Below are positions 37,407-49,591 of a stretch of DNA of 64,000 bases, in pieces. Where the stretch lies: contig OX485805.1 in the NCBI GenBank assembly GCA_950295325.1, positions 5,578,501-5,642,500 on the forward strand. Direction: 5' to 3'. The notes under the pieces are model-generated. The model saw only the letters and a list, made by a program, of their open reading frames with translations, had not been told where the DNA came from and did not search any database. Both the position numbers and the translations under genes were made by a program. Position 1 is the first letter of the stretch. Each line of letters starts with the position of its first letter. Source of the DNA: Polytrichum commune. Taxonomy: Eukaryota; Streptophyta; Polytrichopsida; Polytrichales; Polytrichaceae.

Positions 37407-38300
37407 CTCTCCTGTAGTTAATCTCTCTGACTCGCTCTATATATTGAGAATATAGCCCGCTTATAAGCAACTCCCTGCTTTGATCTCACCTCTTGTGAAT
37501 CATCTCTATTTCAATGACAACTCTCTTTGATTCTCACACATTACAACTAGACTCATTGTCTCTCTCCATAGCCTAGGATAACTATCCCTTGAATAACTTA
37601 CTTAGACTCAGATAGTCCTGGCTATAGCTACAATCACACATTGTCTTATCACTCCATCTTTCTTTCGACTTAGGCTGTCTGCTCTCAATAATTTTGTCTC
37701 CTCTATCTCTTCTGACCCTTCACCTCTCTGGTTTAACCACTCAATTCACAACCACTTTTGCTGCTATATCCGTGGTTATAGCCTAATTGCTCATTAACAT
37801 CACAATCTCAATTGTACTCACACTTAAGACACTTTCTCACTTCCTGGCTTCCCACTCAGCATCATTCCATTCCACAAAACTTCACTTTGATTATTCATAA
37901 AATAAAGCGTAAACAAAGCTACCAGGCTATATCCTGGCTAGCCTATTATCTTAACACACCCTACTGTCTATAGCCTATGCTCCTCTCTCAGGATTCCATA
38001 GTTACGACTTGCCTCTACAATTGGTGCCTAGCCTATCGCCTGCACTATTCCTTCAGCTCTCACAGCTGTGATCTGATTTTTAACTTGAAAATGATCCGTC
38101 TCTCTCGTCAGAGAGGGACTGCTTATAGCATGCCTGCTACAGTCACTGCTGGTAGGGCGCAAACCGCCTGCAACCGCCTATAGCCTGCTATTCACACTGT
38201 AGCTAGCTTAAAAATGTCTTTGTGAGTAATTTTACTACTAACTAGCCTGTTGCCGCTAATCAAATTAAGCCATAGCCAAAAAATTCGCACTACAGGATCA
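36700..38300. other. pyrimidine-rich island enriched in ATAGCC/GGCTAT
   Basis: Base composition changes sharply to C/T-rich on the plus strand. The hexamer ATAGCC or its complement GGCTAT occurs about 14 times between 36910 and 38275 (for example near 36913, 37233, 37267, 37453, 37570, 37619, 37775, 37924, 37970, 38178), where under one is expected by chance. It is not periodic. A (AT)17 run at 37371-37404 follows one copy. No open frame with a domain. It may be part of an LTR or an unclassified repeat; ends not found. Confidence 0.6.
37371..37404. repeat. (AT)17 microsatellite
   Basis: Uninterrupted AT dinucleotide run directly after GGCT. Confidence 0.95.
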
Positions 38301-39121
38301 TCATGGAGATCTTAAAAGAGGAGTGTGGCAACAATTTAGTACGGAATTGGCCCAAAAAAAAAATGCAATTATCTAAATACTAGCTAATTGGAATCGCATG
38401 TGCATGGATTGTACAAGAGGTGCAAAGGTAACTACCATGTACAAACAACCAACAAGCTTGAAGTGACTGGATCTATTGTTGAAAATGTTGTTAGTGGATC
38501 TATCAAGGATCATGCATAAACATTTGAAGCTCATTCCAGTCCCACAATACCTCTAGCGAGAGGTGGATGTTCACAACACCTACCAAAAGGGAGGACATAA
38601 TGGGGAAAAGGAAGGTAAAAATGTTGATTACTATTTAGAACTCAGTGCTTATTAATTATTACGAATTTGACCCTTAAATCACAGTCAAGGACCCCAATTT
38701 GGTGTAGTGAACTTAAACTGGGATGCATCAACAACTGGCAACCTAAAGGAGACAAATATTTAACATTACGTCATCAATAATTATTACCAAGTGTTGAATA
38801 ATGTTATGCAAATCTACAAATGAGGAGATACGACTGTTACTTACAAATGAGCTAGTCAAGTTTGAGAAATAGCCGGTCCATGTTCAAGGCTTTAGGCAAA
38901 TCGTTGATCACGTGAAGGCCACACACATTTGAAAGCGTTGGTTTCAAACAAAGTTTAGTAAGCCAAGGTTAAAGAAATTCGACCTTCATATGTACCTAGC
39001 TTTAAGGAGCTTGATTTCAAGGCTGGTCCTTTTTTTTATTGGGTATAAACATTCATTTTCGACTCTAATCCAAGTGTCATTTTAGGGTAAACTTGGTTGG
39101 GATCCAAGTGCCCCGGGCCAA
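38301..39121. other. anonymous spacer
   Basis: No coding motif. Words such as CACCTACCAA followed by GGGAGGAC occur here (38578-38595) and near 16540-16556, suggesting another old dispersed repeat. Confidence 0.4.
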
Positions 39122-39619
39122 GGGTCACTTCCCACACGAGCCAAGAGCCGTGACCATGAAATTGTGATAGCCCAAAAGAAAGTGTCCAAAGGCTGTCCCA
39201 ACACACCTCCACGATCACGTAGTGAGGTCACGGACCCTCACGTGCAGTGTGAAGTCATATGTGACCAGGCCCTCAACCAAATGCAATTTCAATGAATGTC
39301 TATTCATGCGGGTCCACGCACATGATAAAATAAAATAAATCAACGGTTGTGAGAGTTCGGAGTGCCATAGTCTCCCGGTTTTGTGTTAGGCCTACCTCCA
39401 AGAGGTGGTTTTGGGAAATAATCCAAGTGACCATGAGGCACGATCCATTGGATGTCATGTAAGAATCCATGTAGACTTTACATCCATCTTGCATTCACAT
39501 ACTTTGTTGGTCCCTCAAGCGTAGTGTGAAGCGAACGTGGATTAGCCCTGCCTTTTCCACCAATGAGAGTGCTTGAAGTGTAATGGTCATGGGCTCTTAG
39601 TCTCGTGTGTGAAGTGGCC
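39122..39619. mobile_element. TTA-type MITE, family A copy 3 (inverted)
   Basis: About 498 bp in the opposite orientation to 28567-29067. Left end GGGTCACTTCCCACACGAG; the right end is the reverse complement of GGCCACTTCACACACGAG, followed by TTA at 39620-39622. The left TTA is not preserved. Confidence 0.88.
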
Positions 39620-40600
39620 TTAAATTACATCTATGTACGGTTGGGCCCCGCCCCTCCCACATCTCCTTCTCTGCCCGATCAAGGAGAAGTGATGCAAATG
39701 ACCTAAAAAAACAAACAAAAATGTCCGTTGTGTATGCAATGAGGCCCTCAACTTGGGAAGCGGCTGGGGACAAATGAAACAAGAAAACGGTAGAACCGTG
39801 AGGCTCTGTCCTTTATTATGAAAGACTACAATTGTAGTTGTCCACTTTGCTCATGCCAATTCATGGCTATTCACTATACCAAACCTTTCTTGGATTTTGT
39901 GCACCTTCTTCTCAAATACGGGTCAAGGATTGAAGCTACTCATTTATAACCCGAAAATTTTAAAATAAATAATCAAGAACTGCCGAAATAACTATAGTTA
40001 ACTAGATTTTTTACAATGCATTTTAAAGAGCACTTATATATAAACTATAGATAACATGCACATTAAATACAGTGGACCAAAAATAACAAAAGCAAGTAAC
40101 GTCCAAGTGTGAACACAAAGTGGTTAAGAAAGTTGCTCTTGAAACGAAGAAGTTGATGCATAGTCTCTGTCATACAGACAGAGCCAACAAACAAGGATTG
40201 ACATTGGGTGTGCTATGGATATGGGAAGCAGGTGAGGGCAGAAGATTATGAAATAAGTTAAGTTAAGTTAAGTTAGCATATAGAGCAGGGAACCAGGAGC
40301 CAGTGTCAGTGAGAAAGGCAGGGGGCCAGGGGAATATTTAACAATGGCAGGGGGGGAATAAAGGAGAGTAGTCGACGTTTAGGCGCGAGTGCCAAAGCGC
40401 TTAATATAGTGCTTTGGCATAGGAAACATGTCCCTCCATTTAAGGCATTTTGGTCGCCACTCCTCTATGTCGTCGACATGATCCCTATCATGGGTTAGCC
40501 ATGCCCCACAACTTGCTCATTGTTTAATAACGACTCGGACGGACTCGACCGACTCACTACTCGGATACATAAAAGTTATGAGACTTGCCTAGGATTCCCC
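39620..40600. other. anonymous spacer
   Basis: An (AAGTT)4 microsatellite lies near 40256-40277, followed by an AG-rich stretch with a 7-G run near 40350. No gene recognised. Confidence 0.45.
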
Positions 40601-42490
40601 TACGTGCCAAACCCCCTCGAATCTCATACATCCACTTCGTTCAAGTGTTCCATCCATTGCTTACGGTGTCATCCATTCAACATAGCGAAATCGAAGCTCC
40701 AAGGCTACTATGTGGATTTTCCCATTTAGTGAGTGTGGGTTAATAGTGTGTGTGGGAAATCAATGAAGGTGATGTTAAAGAATTCATGCCTTGCTATTAG
40801 TGCCACCATAAGATCTAGGGTTTCGGAGGCCAAAGTGTCGGAAACTATCAATGCAAGCTCTCTTCAATTTCTCAATATTAGGAGATGTCTTAGGCGTGAG
40901 TGGTACTATTAGTGCCACCAAAAGATCTAGGGTTTCGGAGTCCAAAGTGCTGGAAACTCTCAATGCAAGCTCTCTTCAATTGCTTAGTATTAGGAGATGT
41001 CTTAGGCATGAGTGGTGCCGATTGAATAGGAGAAGGAGAAGAAGTCCCTTTGAGCCCACCAAAACAAATTTTGCACTCTACAAACACCTCAAAACATGCA
41101 CTAATTTTCCTGAATTGTATGGTAAATGAACATATATTCATGAAGTTAGTATCACTCAGTGAACATTATAGCCCTCACTAATTTTCAAATTTGGCACAAT
41201 AGTGTGTGTTTCGGGAATGAGTACCACACACACTAAAATGGGTGCACTACCATCACGATTGTATATAGCAACCACGAGTATAATTTATTGGGTTGTCTTT
41301 CCCATTTCTTCATCCATTTCAGGGAATAACCAAGCATCAGATATCGATGGTTTCATCCAGTTGTCTGTGCACGCAAAACCTCGAATCTCATATATATCCA
41401 CGTCGTGTGATGACTACCATTAAATAACAAATTCATTCAAGTGTTCATCCATTGAACTCACAGAGTCATCCATACAACATAGCCAAACTGAAGTTCCAAC
41501 ACTATCTGACAGTTTGTATATATAGCAAGCAGAAGTACAAGAAACTCGGTCGTCCTTCTACTTATTCATCCATCTCTCACAATAACCGAGCAACAGAAAA
41601 TATATTCTCATTCAATTGTTTAAAAAGGAAGAGTTACTTGGGATACACTTTAAACTCCGTAGTATCCCACCTGTGGCAACCAAAGTGCACGTGATATTAC
41701 GGAATTTTGTAGTGTTAACATGGATGTGTGATACTAGTGTATTAGTGTCGCATGTGACACTATGGAATAATGCAAAGTGCAACATATTAAATGTTGTGGT
41801 GTGGTTCATTTCACTTGGCCTTCCTGGGCGATGTGGCATATGCATACACCAACATTTAACAAGTGGCATAAGAAGAAGAAGGTGACACTTCACATATTGA
41901 CACATGGCGCAATGCAAGGGTGTGGGTTGACTTCTTTCATGGTTTGCATTAATGACAAAATTCATGATATAAGGGAGGGAAATGTGACAATCAAGAGTGA
42001 GATTTGAACTACGAACATCCGTTCACTAGGGTTTGAGGATAGTAGAGAATGAGTGACATTATGGAGGTTGATATTATAGATTTTAGGGTGTACTTTCTCT
42101 ATGTTTCCAAACCCTTGAACCTCATAATCTATGCATGTGAGGTACCATAGGTGATAAGGAGGTTCGACACTTTGGTTTCAAAATGCTAATGTTTTAAGGT
42201 GACAAATGGGCATATGTGGAGGTTCAAGCCAATACAAAATGGGCACGTGGCACTTTGCTCATATTTTGAATTGATTTGTGTTGAACTTTCTTATCAACTA
42301 CGGTAACTATATAGAATATTTGTTCAAACGTTCATGCATCGCTCACATAGTCATCTATGCAATGTAGCTAATCTAAAGTTCCAAGAGCTACTGTAACAGT
42401 TCTATATTACAAGCACAAGTTTCATTTACCCGGTCAAGCTTCCATTTCTTCATCCAATTCAGGCAAGGATTTTCGTCACCGGTGGGTTGG
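40601..42490. repeat. cluster of diverged dispersed repeats
   Basis: A block with TTCAAGTGTTC(A)TCCATTG, GTCATCCAT, CAACATAGC and a TTCCAA word recurs at about 40637-40710, 41430-41510 and 42320-42400, and is followed in two cases by TTCATCCA. The 41070-41240 part matches 16236-16405. Clustered short plus-strand frames follow these copies and are not consistent between them. Confidence 0.55.
40794..41017. repeat. tandem direct duplication, 2 x 112 bp
   Basis: Units 40794-40905 and 40906-41017 share ATTAGTGCCACCA, AGATCTAGGGTTTCGGAG and CAATGCAAGCTCTCTTCAAT, with about 90 percent identity by eye. Confidence 0.9.
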
Positions 42491-43066
42491 CAAAGCCAAC
42501 ATTTAGTAATAAATTTCATCCATAATTCAATCCAACCACTGCAAATCAACATGTCATCCATCTCATTCATCCACTGGCAAGAAAGGGGAGAACCGGAGAT
42601 AGAGACTCTGACATGAGCTGAGTTACGGTGGCAGAGTCCTATCAATTTCTCATCCATCCATTTAGAAGGTAAACTAGGTTGGGAGTCGTGAGGGCTTGGG
42701 TTACGTGGCATCTATGTAAACTCATCCATCCATAGTGAGATGGAGAGGGCCCTAGTAAAAGCAAGTTCCATGTATGTTGAGGACCAACTCATTTAATGCA
42801 GTTGGACCCCACACAACTAATTCGTTGTCATTATGCCAATTACGGAGTCAAATCGTCTAAAAATCTCATAAGAATAGTTGTTCAATGTATTCTAATTTTC
42901 GTAACTTACGACTTTATGTGAACACAATGAGTCCTTGGTCAACGGTCGCTATGTACAACCATGTGAGTTGGAGGCGAAAGTTATTCCAAACTTGCTATAG
43001 CTTGGAAATCTCTTTTTTCTAAAGTAAAACAAAATTAACGTCAATGATCTTGGATTAGTCTAGTGG
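42491..43066. other. anonymous spacer
   Basis: A 107-codon minus frame (42388-42711) overlaps this stretch and shows no recognisable motif. Nothing else seen. Confidence 0.4.
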
Positions 43067-43075
43067 GAATCAATT

Positions 43076-43338
43076 AGGTCCGAGATGACCCTAAACAACT
43101 AGGTGATAGTGGAGAGGTACCCATTTCCAAATGAAGTGGTTGGCGGTTCGATTCCCGCCATGAAACCTTCTCTTTACTTGATGGAAGAAACTAGCTTTGT
43201 AGGTAGGAAGCCAAGAGCCCACCCACCACAAGGTAGGCAGTAAACCCCACCCTGCACCAAGAGGATTCTTGAACACGGTAGGGCCAATAGGTTCAAATTC
43301 ACTTCGGATTGCCTGACGTTGGTTATTTGTTTATTTGA
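43076..43338 (+). mobile_element. tRNA-derived SINE, second subfamily
   Basis: The 263-bp element is flanked by GAATCAATT at 43067-43075 and 43339-43347. It has an A-box-like TAGTGGAGAGGTACCC (about 43108-43123) and a perfect B box GGTTCGATTCC (43145-43155), about 30 bp apart. The first ~75 bp match the heads of the SINEs at 18102 and 28044 (GTCCGAGATGACC, TGGAGAG, GGTTGGCGGTTCGA). The 3' body and the TTTGTTTATTT tail differ, so it is a separate subfamily with a shared promoter head. Confidence 0.9.
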
Positions 43339-43347
43339 GAATCAATT

Positions 43348-43976
43348 GGGATGAATCTATGACAATTTCGTATAGGGCCAATTTTCACACGGATCCAAGA
43401 TATCAACTTAAGGTCAACGTTCTACATCAAGATCATGCAAAAAAATAATGTTAGACTCGACTATATTCCACTTTGTTAAATGTGACCGACCCACATGTGA
43501 CCATGAGAACCAAGTTCCAAGCCCCCCCCCCCCCTTTTTTTTAATGAATGTAGTGGCGATTTACATGCTCTTTGTCTAAACACAAGAGAGTGCATGGCAT
43601 TAGACCATATCTACTTGAACCGACAAAGTCGACCACTTGAATGATCATAGATCAAATCAACCGGGTTGTGGGTTTTGAGTGTCGCGATTTCCTATAATAA
43701 TGTTGCTAGGCTTACCTTGAAGAGGTGATCAAGAAATATGCTCCTATAAACCGGGACACAACATCAACTTTTTGATCATGTCGGATTGCAAGCGGACTTG
43801 TCATCCATGAAGAATGGCATGGGCATCGGCCCAAGTGTAACCCAACTTGGAGTTGTCTTCCGACCAATCTCAACTTAGGTCAAGTGATCCCTCACTATGA
43901 TCTTGGTGTAAATCAAATGTTGGACGGTTAACTCGATGAAAAAAGGTTAATTATATCGAAGGTTAATGGCTTGTTA
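43348..43976. other. anonymous spacer
   Basis: A 13-C run lies at 43522-43534. No other feature recognised. Confidence 0.45.
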
Positions 43977-44548
43977 GGGGTTGTTTACATCGCGGACCGT
44001 GAAGTCATTCCGAGGCCCTTAAAAACATGTGATTGGTTGTTGAACTTGTCCTGGGACCACTTCAGTTTACACAAAGGAAAAATGTCAAAGTGACTATGGA
44101 GTTTGAGATCTTCAAAGGACATATTTTGAGGCCTACATTACGCATTGACATGGTCCAACGGGTTTTGCGAGGGGAGAGGCAAAAGAGGTGCTCTAGTTGA
44201 AAAAGGCAAGTAGAGAAATGTTGCTATAATGAATCTTTAATGAAATTTTCTTGGAATAAGAGAAGATGAAGACAGGAAAAGACAAGAGAATGGTCAAACT
44301 TGATTTTTTCTTCTCTTTTCAAAACTGCCTTTTTGGGGCATATATTAAATGAAAATTAGCACATTCACTTTTTGGTGCATGGTCGTTCCTCTTGGTCCGC
44401 ATTTGGTTTACACCTAGTGAGGGATCCCAAGACTTTGGAAAACATTTTTTAAAGAAATTGGACCATAATAGTTGGACCATGAAGTCATACCCTAGAAAAA
44501 GACCATTCCCCATGGTCCGACTTTATGGTCCATGGTGTAAAGTAGCCC
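43977..44548. mobile_element. TTA-type MITE, family G copy 2
   Basis: TTA at 43974-43976 and 44549-44551. Left end GGGGTTGTTTACATCGCGGA; the right end reads inward GGGCTACTTTACACCATGGA. Diverged relative of 35974-36410, larger at 572 bp, with a ~130-bp internal region shared with 51107-51660 (GACAAGAGAATGGTCAAACTTG-like). No coding. Confidence 0.88.
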
Positions 44549-44794
44549 TTAATGGAGGGCGTACTCTTAGTTCCCATTAACCTCTAAGGCTGAAAACAAC
44601 GGGTAACCTTGACTGCCCATGGGTAAAATAATACGGATGCCCTTTGTTAATATGGATTTAGTTGTTGATATCAATATTAAATGATTTTTATGTATTGATA
44701 ATTCTCTCGGTGAGGGTCATCTTCCTAGTATCAGTCTAATTTTGTTCGGATTAAACTGCCTCTTAGGGTTATTTGCCTAATTTGGTTACTTGTC

Positions 44795-45080
44795 TTAATT
44801 GGACACCTATATTTGAGTGGTATGTGGTTAAGAATCAATATAAAAAAGAGATGTGTTAAAAAAAGATTGGACTACATGTTCATAGTATAATTTTTATTTT
44901 AGGTTCCAATAGTCAACATGATTTGGGGGGGGGGTTATATGACCATTTTAATGGACATGAGAATCTTTACTTTGATAACGAATAAGATATTCATATGAGC
45001 TCCACTTTCCTCATAAATTATGCGGAAAGTGGCTACGATTTCAAGTAGGATTTGCTAACCATCTCGTAGTAATGGTATGT
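44795..45080. repeat. dispersed repeat with a poly-G run
   Basis: Matches the reverse complement of about 54350-54560: GGACACCTATATTTGAGTGG, GTATGTGGTTA and AATAGTCAACATGAT occur in mirrored order, and a G run (44925-44934) lies at the site of a C-rich run in the other copy. Its right part also matches 29190-29300. Confidence 0.7.
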
Positions 45081-45142
45081 TTCACGTCTCATGAGAAGTA
45101 GACTAGTTGAAAAAAGTAACGATTTATTATCCATCTACCTTA

Positions 45143-45348
45143 GGGCAAGTTTAGACTGTGGTGAAGAACTACACCGGTCGGTCAAGAATCTTTGCCCAAG
45201 ACAAGGTTCTTTGCGGAAATGGTCAGTATAGTGGACAAGATAGAAAAAACAATAATAATAAATAGCCAAAGTTGGAGTTCTTTGGAGGTCAAGTTTCTTG
45301 TCCAAGAATTTGAGGTTGCCCAAGAAACTTGACTTCCAAAGAACTTTC
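45143..45348. repeat. TTA-type end and a 24-bp-arm stem-loop
   Basis: TTA followed by GGGCAAGTTTAGACTGTGG at 45140-45161 resembles the left end of family G MITEs, but no matching right end is seen. Within it, 45277-45300 and 45321-45344 pair as 24-bp arms with one mismatch around a 20-base loop. Confidence 0.55.
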
Positions 45349-45369
45349 CCTAGCAAAACTAACAAATAA

Positions 45370-46240
45370 AATTTCATCAACTAGTGGGTCCATTCCAATC
45401 CAAAATGGAATCCCCAAACTTTCTTTTCAATATGAAAACCTCAATTTGGAGAACACAATTGTTCTTCAAGGCCTTCACAATATTTTGTTGTTGACTGTTA
45501 ATGGGTATCTCGTCAACAAGAGGGTCATTTCTGAGCCAAAGTGGAACCCCCAAACCGTTTTTCCCAATGGGAAAAATTGAATTTGGAAAGCACGGACTGG
45601 TCCTCTAGGGCCCTAACAATGTCTTGTTGCTAATAATCGGGGGGTCCAATTTTTGTTGGAAATGGGTATCTCATCAATGAGAGGGTCATTTCCAATCCAA
45701 AGTGGAATTCCTTGACCATTTTTTCCAATGGGAAAAACTCAATTTGGAAAGCATAGAATGGTTCATCAAGGCCTTAAAAATGTTTTGTTCATGACTTTTG
45801 TGGGTTCAATTTTTTTTGTAATAGGTATCATGTCAAGAAGAGGGTCATTTTCAATCAAATTATCAACCCCAAAATTTTCACTAATGAGAAAAACATTTTT
45901 TGGAAAAGCTTATTGAGAACTATTGACTTCTTGTGGGTGCAATTTGTGGGTCCAATTTGTTTTTCTAAATGGGTAGCATATCAAAGGGAGGGTCGTTTTC
46001 AACCCAAAATGTGACCCCAAAAAAATCATGTTAATGGGAAAAAAAAACTAACTCCCAAATCTCATAATGGTTTTTCAGGGCCCTAATAGTGTTTTGTTGC
46101 TAATCAAGGGGTCCAATTGTTTTTGTGAATGAGTATCTCGTCAAGAATGGTATCGTTTGCAATCCAGAATGGAACTTAGGTTGGTGACCAATGCCTCCAT
46201 CCAAAACAATCGAATATTTCAAGAGCCTTTGATGGGGCCA
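45370..46240. repeat. degenerate tandem array, ~159-bp unit, 5-6 copies
   Basis: GGGTCATTT or a variant recurs at 45522, 45683, 45842, 45990 and near 46149, giving spacings of 161, 159, 148 and about 159. Each unit has GGGTATCTCGTCAA-like, AATCCAAAATGGAA-like, CAATGGGAAAAA-like and TCAAGGCCT-like words in order. The sequence is unrelated to the array at 32.2-33.5 kb. The short open frames here are products of the repeat. Confidence 0.9.
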
Positions 46241-47874
46241 AATTGTGCAAAAATAACCAAAATAAAATTCCAAAATCTTGGAAGATGTTGTCTTGGTGCT
46301 AAGATGACAATTTCTAGAGATTTGGATGTTTTTGGAAGTGGAACACATTATCTCGTTGGATGATCACGATGCATCCATTTAGGATGTTGCAAAGCAATCT
46401 TGCATTAGTAAATAAGTTGAAATAATTATATGTTTGCAGATACATTTATTGCATCACATGTTAATTTTGTTTTACTATTCAACCACTTCATTGTTGAGTT
46501 TGGTGTTCACAGAAAAAACATAGTTGCTATGTCACCCTCTAGGTTAATGATTCTTCCTCCATATGTAGAGAGTCGCAAAGGTTCTAGGGGCTACCTCAAC
46601 ACCTATCTCTTTCCATAGGTCTAGACGGCTCGATAGCCACCCATACGCGAATGATCATGCAAAGGATTTTAATGGAGCGGATAATGATACTTAGGAGTAG
46701 GAGGGAATACAAGATAAAACATGTAGTTTCGCATGATTCTACATAAAGTACATCAAGTGTGTGTGTGTTTTTCTTTGGTTTTGTATGAAGATGTTTTGAT
46801 GTTGATTTAAATAATCAAGATCAATGGACATAGGTTCATGTGAACAAACTCCTCTTGCACGTCCATCTATGCCAACAAACGTAAGGTTATTTCTTATGCA
46901 TTGTATCCATCATTTCATTGCATTGACCTACATGTGGTAGGATTCCTTCCATATTCTTGAATGTTCAGTCTAGCATCAATATTCCATGTCAATTATAAAC
47001 CCTTGAGTCAACCTCATGTTTGCTGATATTCAAAGTAAAGTAAGACAATTCATTAGGTTAATTGCTATGTGTTTGCATATTATTGAACAAACTTGGTAAT
47101 TGTATGCCAAGATATCATGGGTATAGGATACTAGTAGGTGTATTTCTATACATTTACCTTCCTCACTACTCATATCTTATTGCTCAATGCTCATTGCTCA
47201 TTGCTCATATCATAATTCCATGTTCTAAAACCCTCCCAATAATAAAGATTTGGGCTCATTGATTTTCCTATGCATTCCCAAGATGTCTCGCAATTCCACA
47301 ATCATAAGATTCAAGTGGCCATGTATCCATGTTGGGTATTCCTCTCATTGCTCATTGCCCAACATTCCGTGTAGATGTCCTATAGTTGGCCAAGGTCATT
47401 AAGGCTTCGGGAGAGTTGTTTGGGCAGTGTAATGGTGTATTGGAGAAGAGGAGAGTATGCGTCAATGCCAATCAAGTCTATAGGTAATTGTGCTAGAATA
47501 CTAAGGGAACTTCTAGGGATATGGCATATGGATTTCATAAGTTTAATGAGTAGTTTGTCTAATGTTTTATATATGGGATGGAGAAGAAAGAGGTTAAGAC
47601 ACGAGCTATGAGCTATAACATGTGAGTAATGTGCCAAATTTAGAAATTGGGCAAAGTTTTAGGGTACATACTCTCAAATTAGCATACATTTAATTGTAAT
47701 TTTCAATCGTCAATTACTAACATTCTGAAAGAGAAAAATATGATTGGCGCCTATTACCATGGACACTTCCAAAAACTATCAATGCATTTCTGATTTTCAT
47801 TATAACAAGTTATACCTAATACATGTTATTTATTGATATTCTCAAACATGCAACCAAAGACAACACTCACAACA
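46241..47874. other. anonymous sequence
   Basis: A small ATTGCTC repeat lies near 47170-47210. No domain recognised in any frame. Confidence 0.4.
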
Positions 47875-48890
47875 TTACTCGCATTCTACAACACTGGCAA
47901 GTTCAAGTAGACGCATGACCTCGTTGTAGGTGTACGTTGGAGGATGAATGAACTTGTCATTGTTGTAATCCACCTTGCACATAAATCTAAACATGTAATA
48001 AATATGTTTGCAATACACCCATTTCATTTTCTTTCCCAAAGATTGAGATGACATTTTTGTGAAGTTAGGGCAAGTGTAAGACATGATTTTGCCAATTGTG
48101 ACGCAATATGCAATGTTCTCCTTGGGGACGATGTTGGTGATGACTTTAACCACATAGTAAGTCCATGAGTTCGACACTCTCCCATTTGTTTTTGTGATTT
48201 GCCATTAGTTATGCCATATTGCAATGCATTGTTTCCTTGAACCTAGAAATTGGGTGTGTGTTCATGATTGGTGGCACACACAAATGCAACCAAGGGATTT
48301 GTATTGTTGTAATCGTGGAAAGCCTATGGCCGGGAGATAGTGCATCCCACTACTGCAATTGGAACCCAATGTATTCAAGTGCCAACACCTCTCCTCTTAT
48401 GAAATGGGTACCTATTTTCACTGGCCACGTAGTGGGTACTATAGTCTAGTTCAACACGTACTTCTTGTTGTTGCCACTTACAAAACATTTGATGTTGTCA
48501 AAGCAAAACCAAAACTCGTACTCTACATTGTTGGTGGAGTGGTACTCCTTATGTATACCCTTGTACATGGGACCAAGGGTGTCATGTTTGCCAGTTCCGA
48601 CTTTAACATTGCGCAAACACCCTATATTGTCTTGCATTGCCCAACATCTTGACAAACAACAACAAAATCCTTGTGTTCCATCCCAAATTTATAATTTTGG
48701 TGGATTTGATTTGATCATTGTCAACTTGCCAGAGGTCTGCCAATTCCAAACATTTCATTGGCACCGAATTCAGTTGCATCATGGGATGAGCAAAACCCTA
48801 AGGATATCAAGGCGTTGTTTGACTTCATAGATATTTTTTTTAACAAATTATGCTTCATTGTTGTTGTTTCTTCCGGAGTTCAAATTAGTT
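47875..48890 (-). pseudogene. SWIM zinc-finger protein relic, possibly MULE-derived
   Basis: The minus frame 47875-48177 reads TPNIVPKENIAY-like, then TCPNFTKMSSQSLGKKMKW with YCKHIYY, fitting the CxC...CxH SWIM pattern with the first Cys replaced by Tyr, then DNKFIHPPTYTYNEVMRLL-like sequence to a natural-looking stop after VVECE. Upstream frames continue in order with ISRFKETMHCNMA, HKNKWESVELMDLLCG (48190-48250), a QWDALSPGHR-like block and NVEYEFWFCFDNIKCF (48450-48560). These suggest one protein broken by about five frameshifts. SWIM domains are typical of MULE transposases and FAR1-like proteins. No DDE core or MULE ends were found, so the assignment beyond SWIM is inference. Confidence 0.5.
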
Positions 48891-49588
48891 AGGGACAAAC
48901 TTAATACTTATCTAGTTATATTTGTTTTATTTTTGTCATTTTTGTGATCAATGGCCATTTGCTTATGGCATCCATGTAATTTTTATGTTGTAGGTGCATC
49001 TTTTCATGCTTCTTGATGTAGTGGTTGATACCTTGTTGCATTTGAGAGAAATGTTATCATTTTCAATGCCATCTTGGCCCCTTTGTGAATTGAATTGGAG
49101 AACTTCCACCATGTCTAAGGTAACGAACGACTGAAGATGTTTAGTTCTCATCCAGTTTACCCTAGACCAATCCAAACTGGGCCTGTCCACTAATTTGTCT
49201 AATTCATGTGGTCTAGTTTCTCTTTGTTCTTAGGAATTTATTTCAAAACAAAATATACCATGTATAGTGGTGCAAATGAGCCAATGACACGACTTGCCAC
49301 ATTCTAACTTCCAATATTTTTGTTTCGGCATGTATAGTGCTTTTCTATGGTATGATTCTAGACTCACTAAAGCATATGCCAAAAACAAACACCGATTTCA
49401 AAGCGGTTGGAACTTCTATAATGTAACACTCCTCTTCAGTTTTATATGCAGTTTTAGGATTTCTCTGATGTATTGGTAAGCGTGTAAGAAAAATATTTGT
49501 TCAAAGTGGGCACATCCCAAGTTAGACAAAAATTGAGAAGCATTGGCAACATAAATTGTGGCCAATCATGATGTGAAGGTGCATCAAC
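48891..49588. other. anonymous spacer
   Basis: A 75-codon minus frame (48963-49190) could be the N-terminal part of the SWIM relic, but I see no motif in it. Otherwise nothing. Confidence 0.35.
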
Positions 49589-49591
49589 TTA

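Noticed and set aside
43108-43160. Possible tRNA gene (B box GGTTCGATTCC)
   Set aside because: The flanking GAATCAATT duplication, extra 3' body and lack of a paired acceptor stem show a SINE, not a tRNA.
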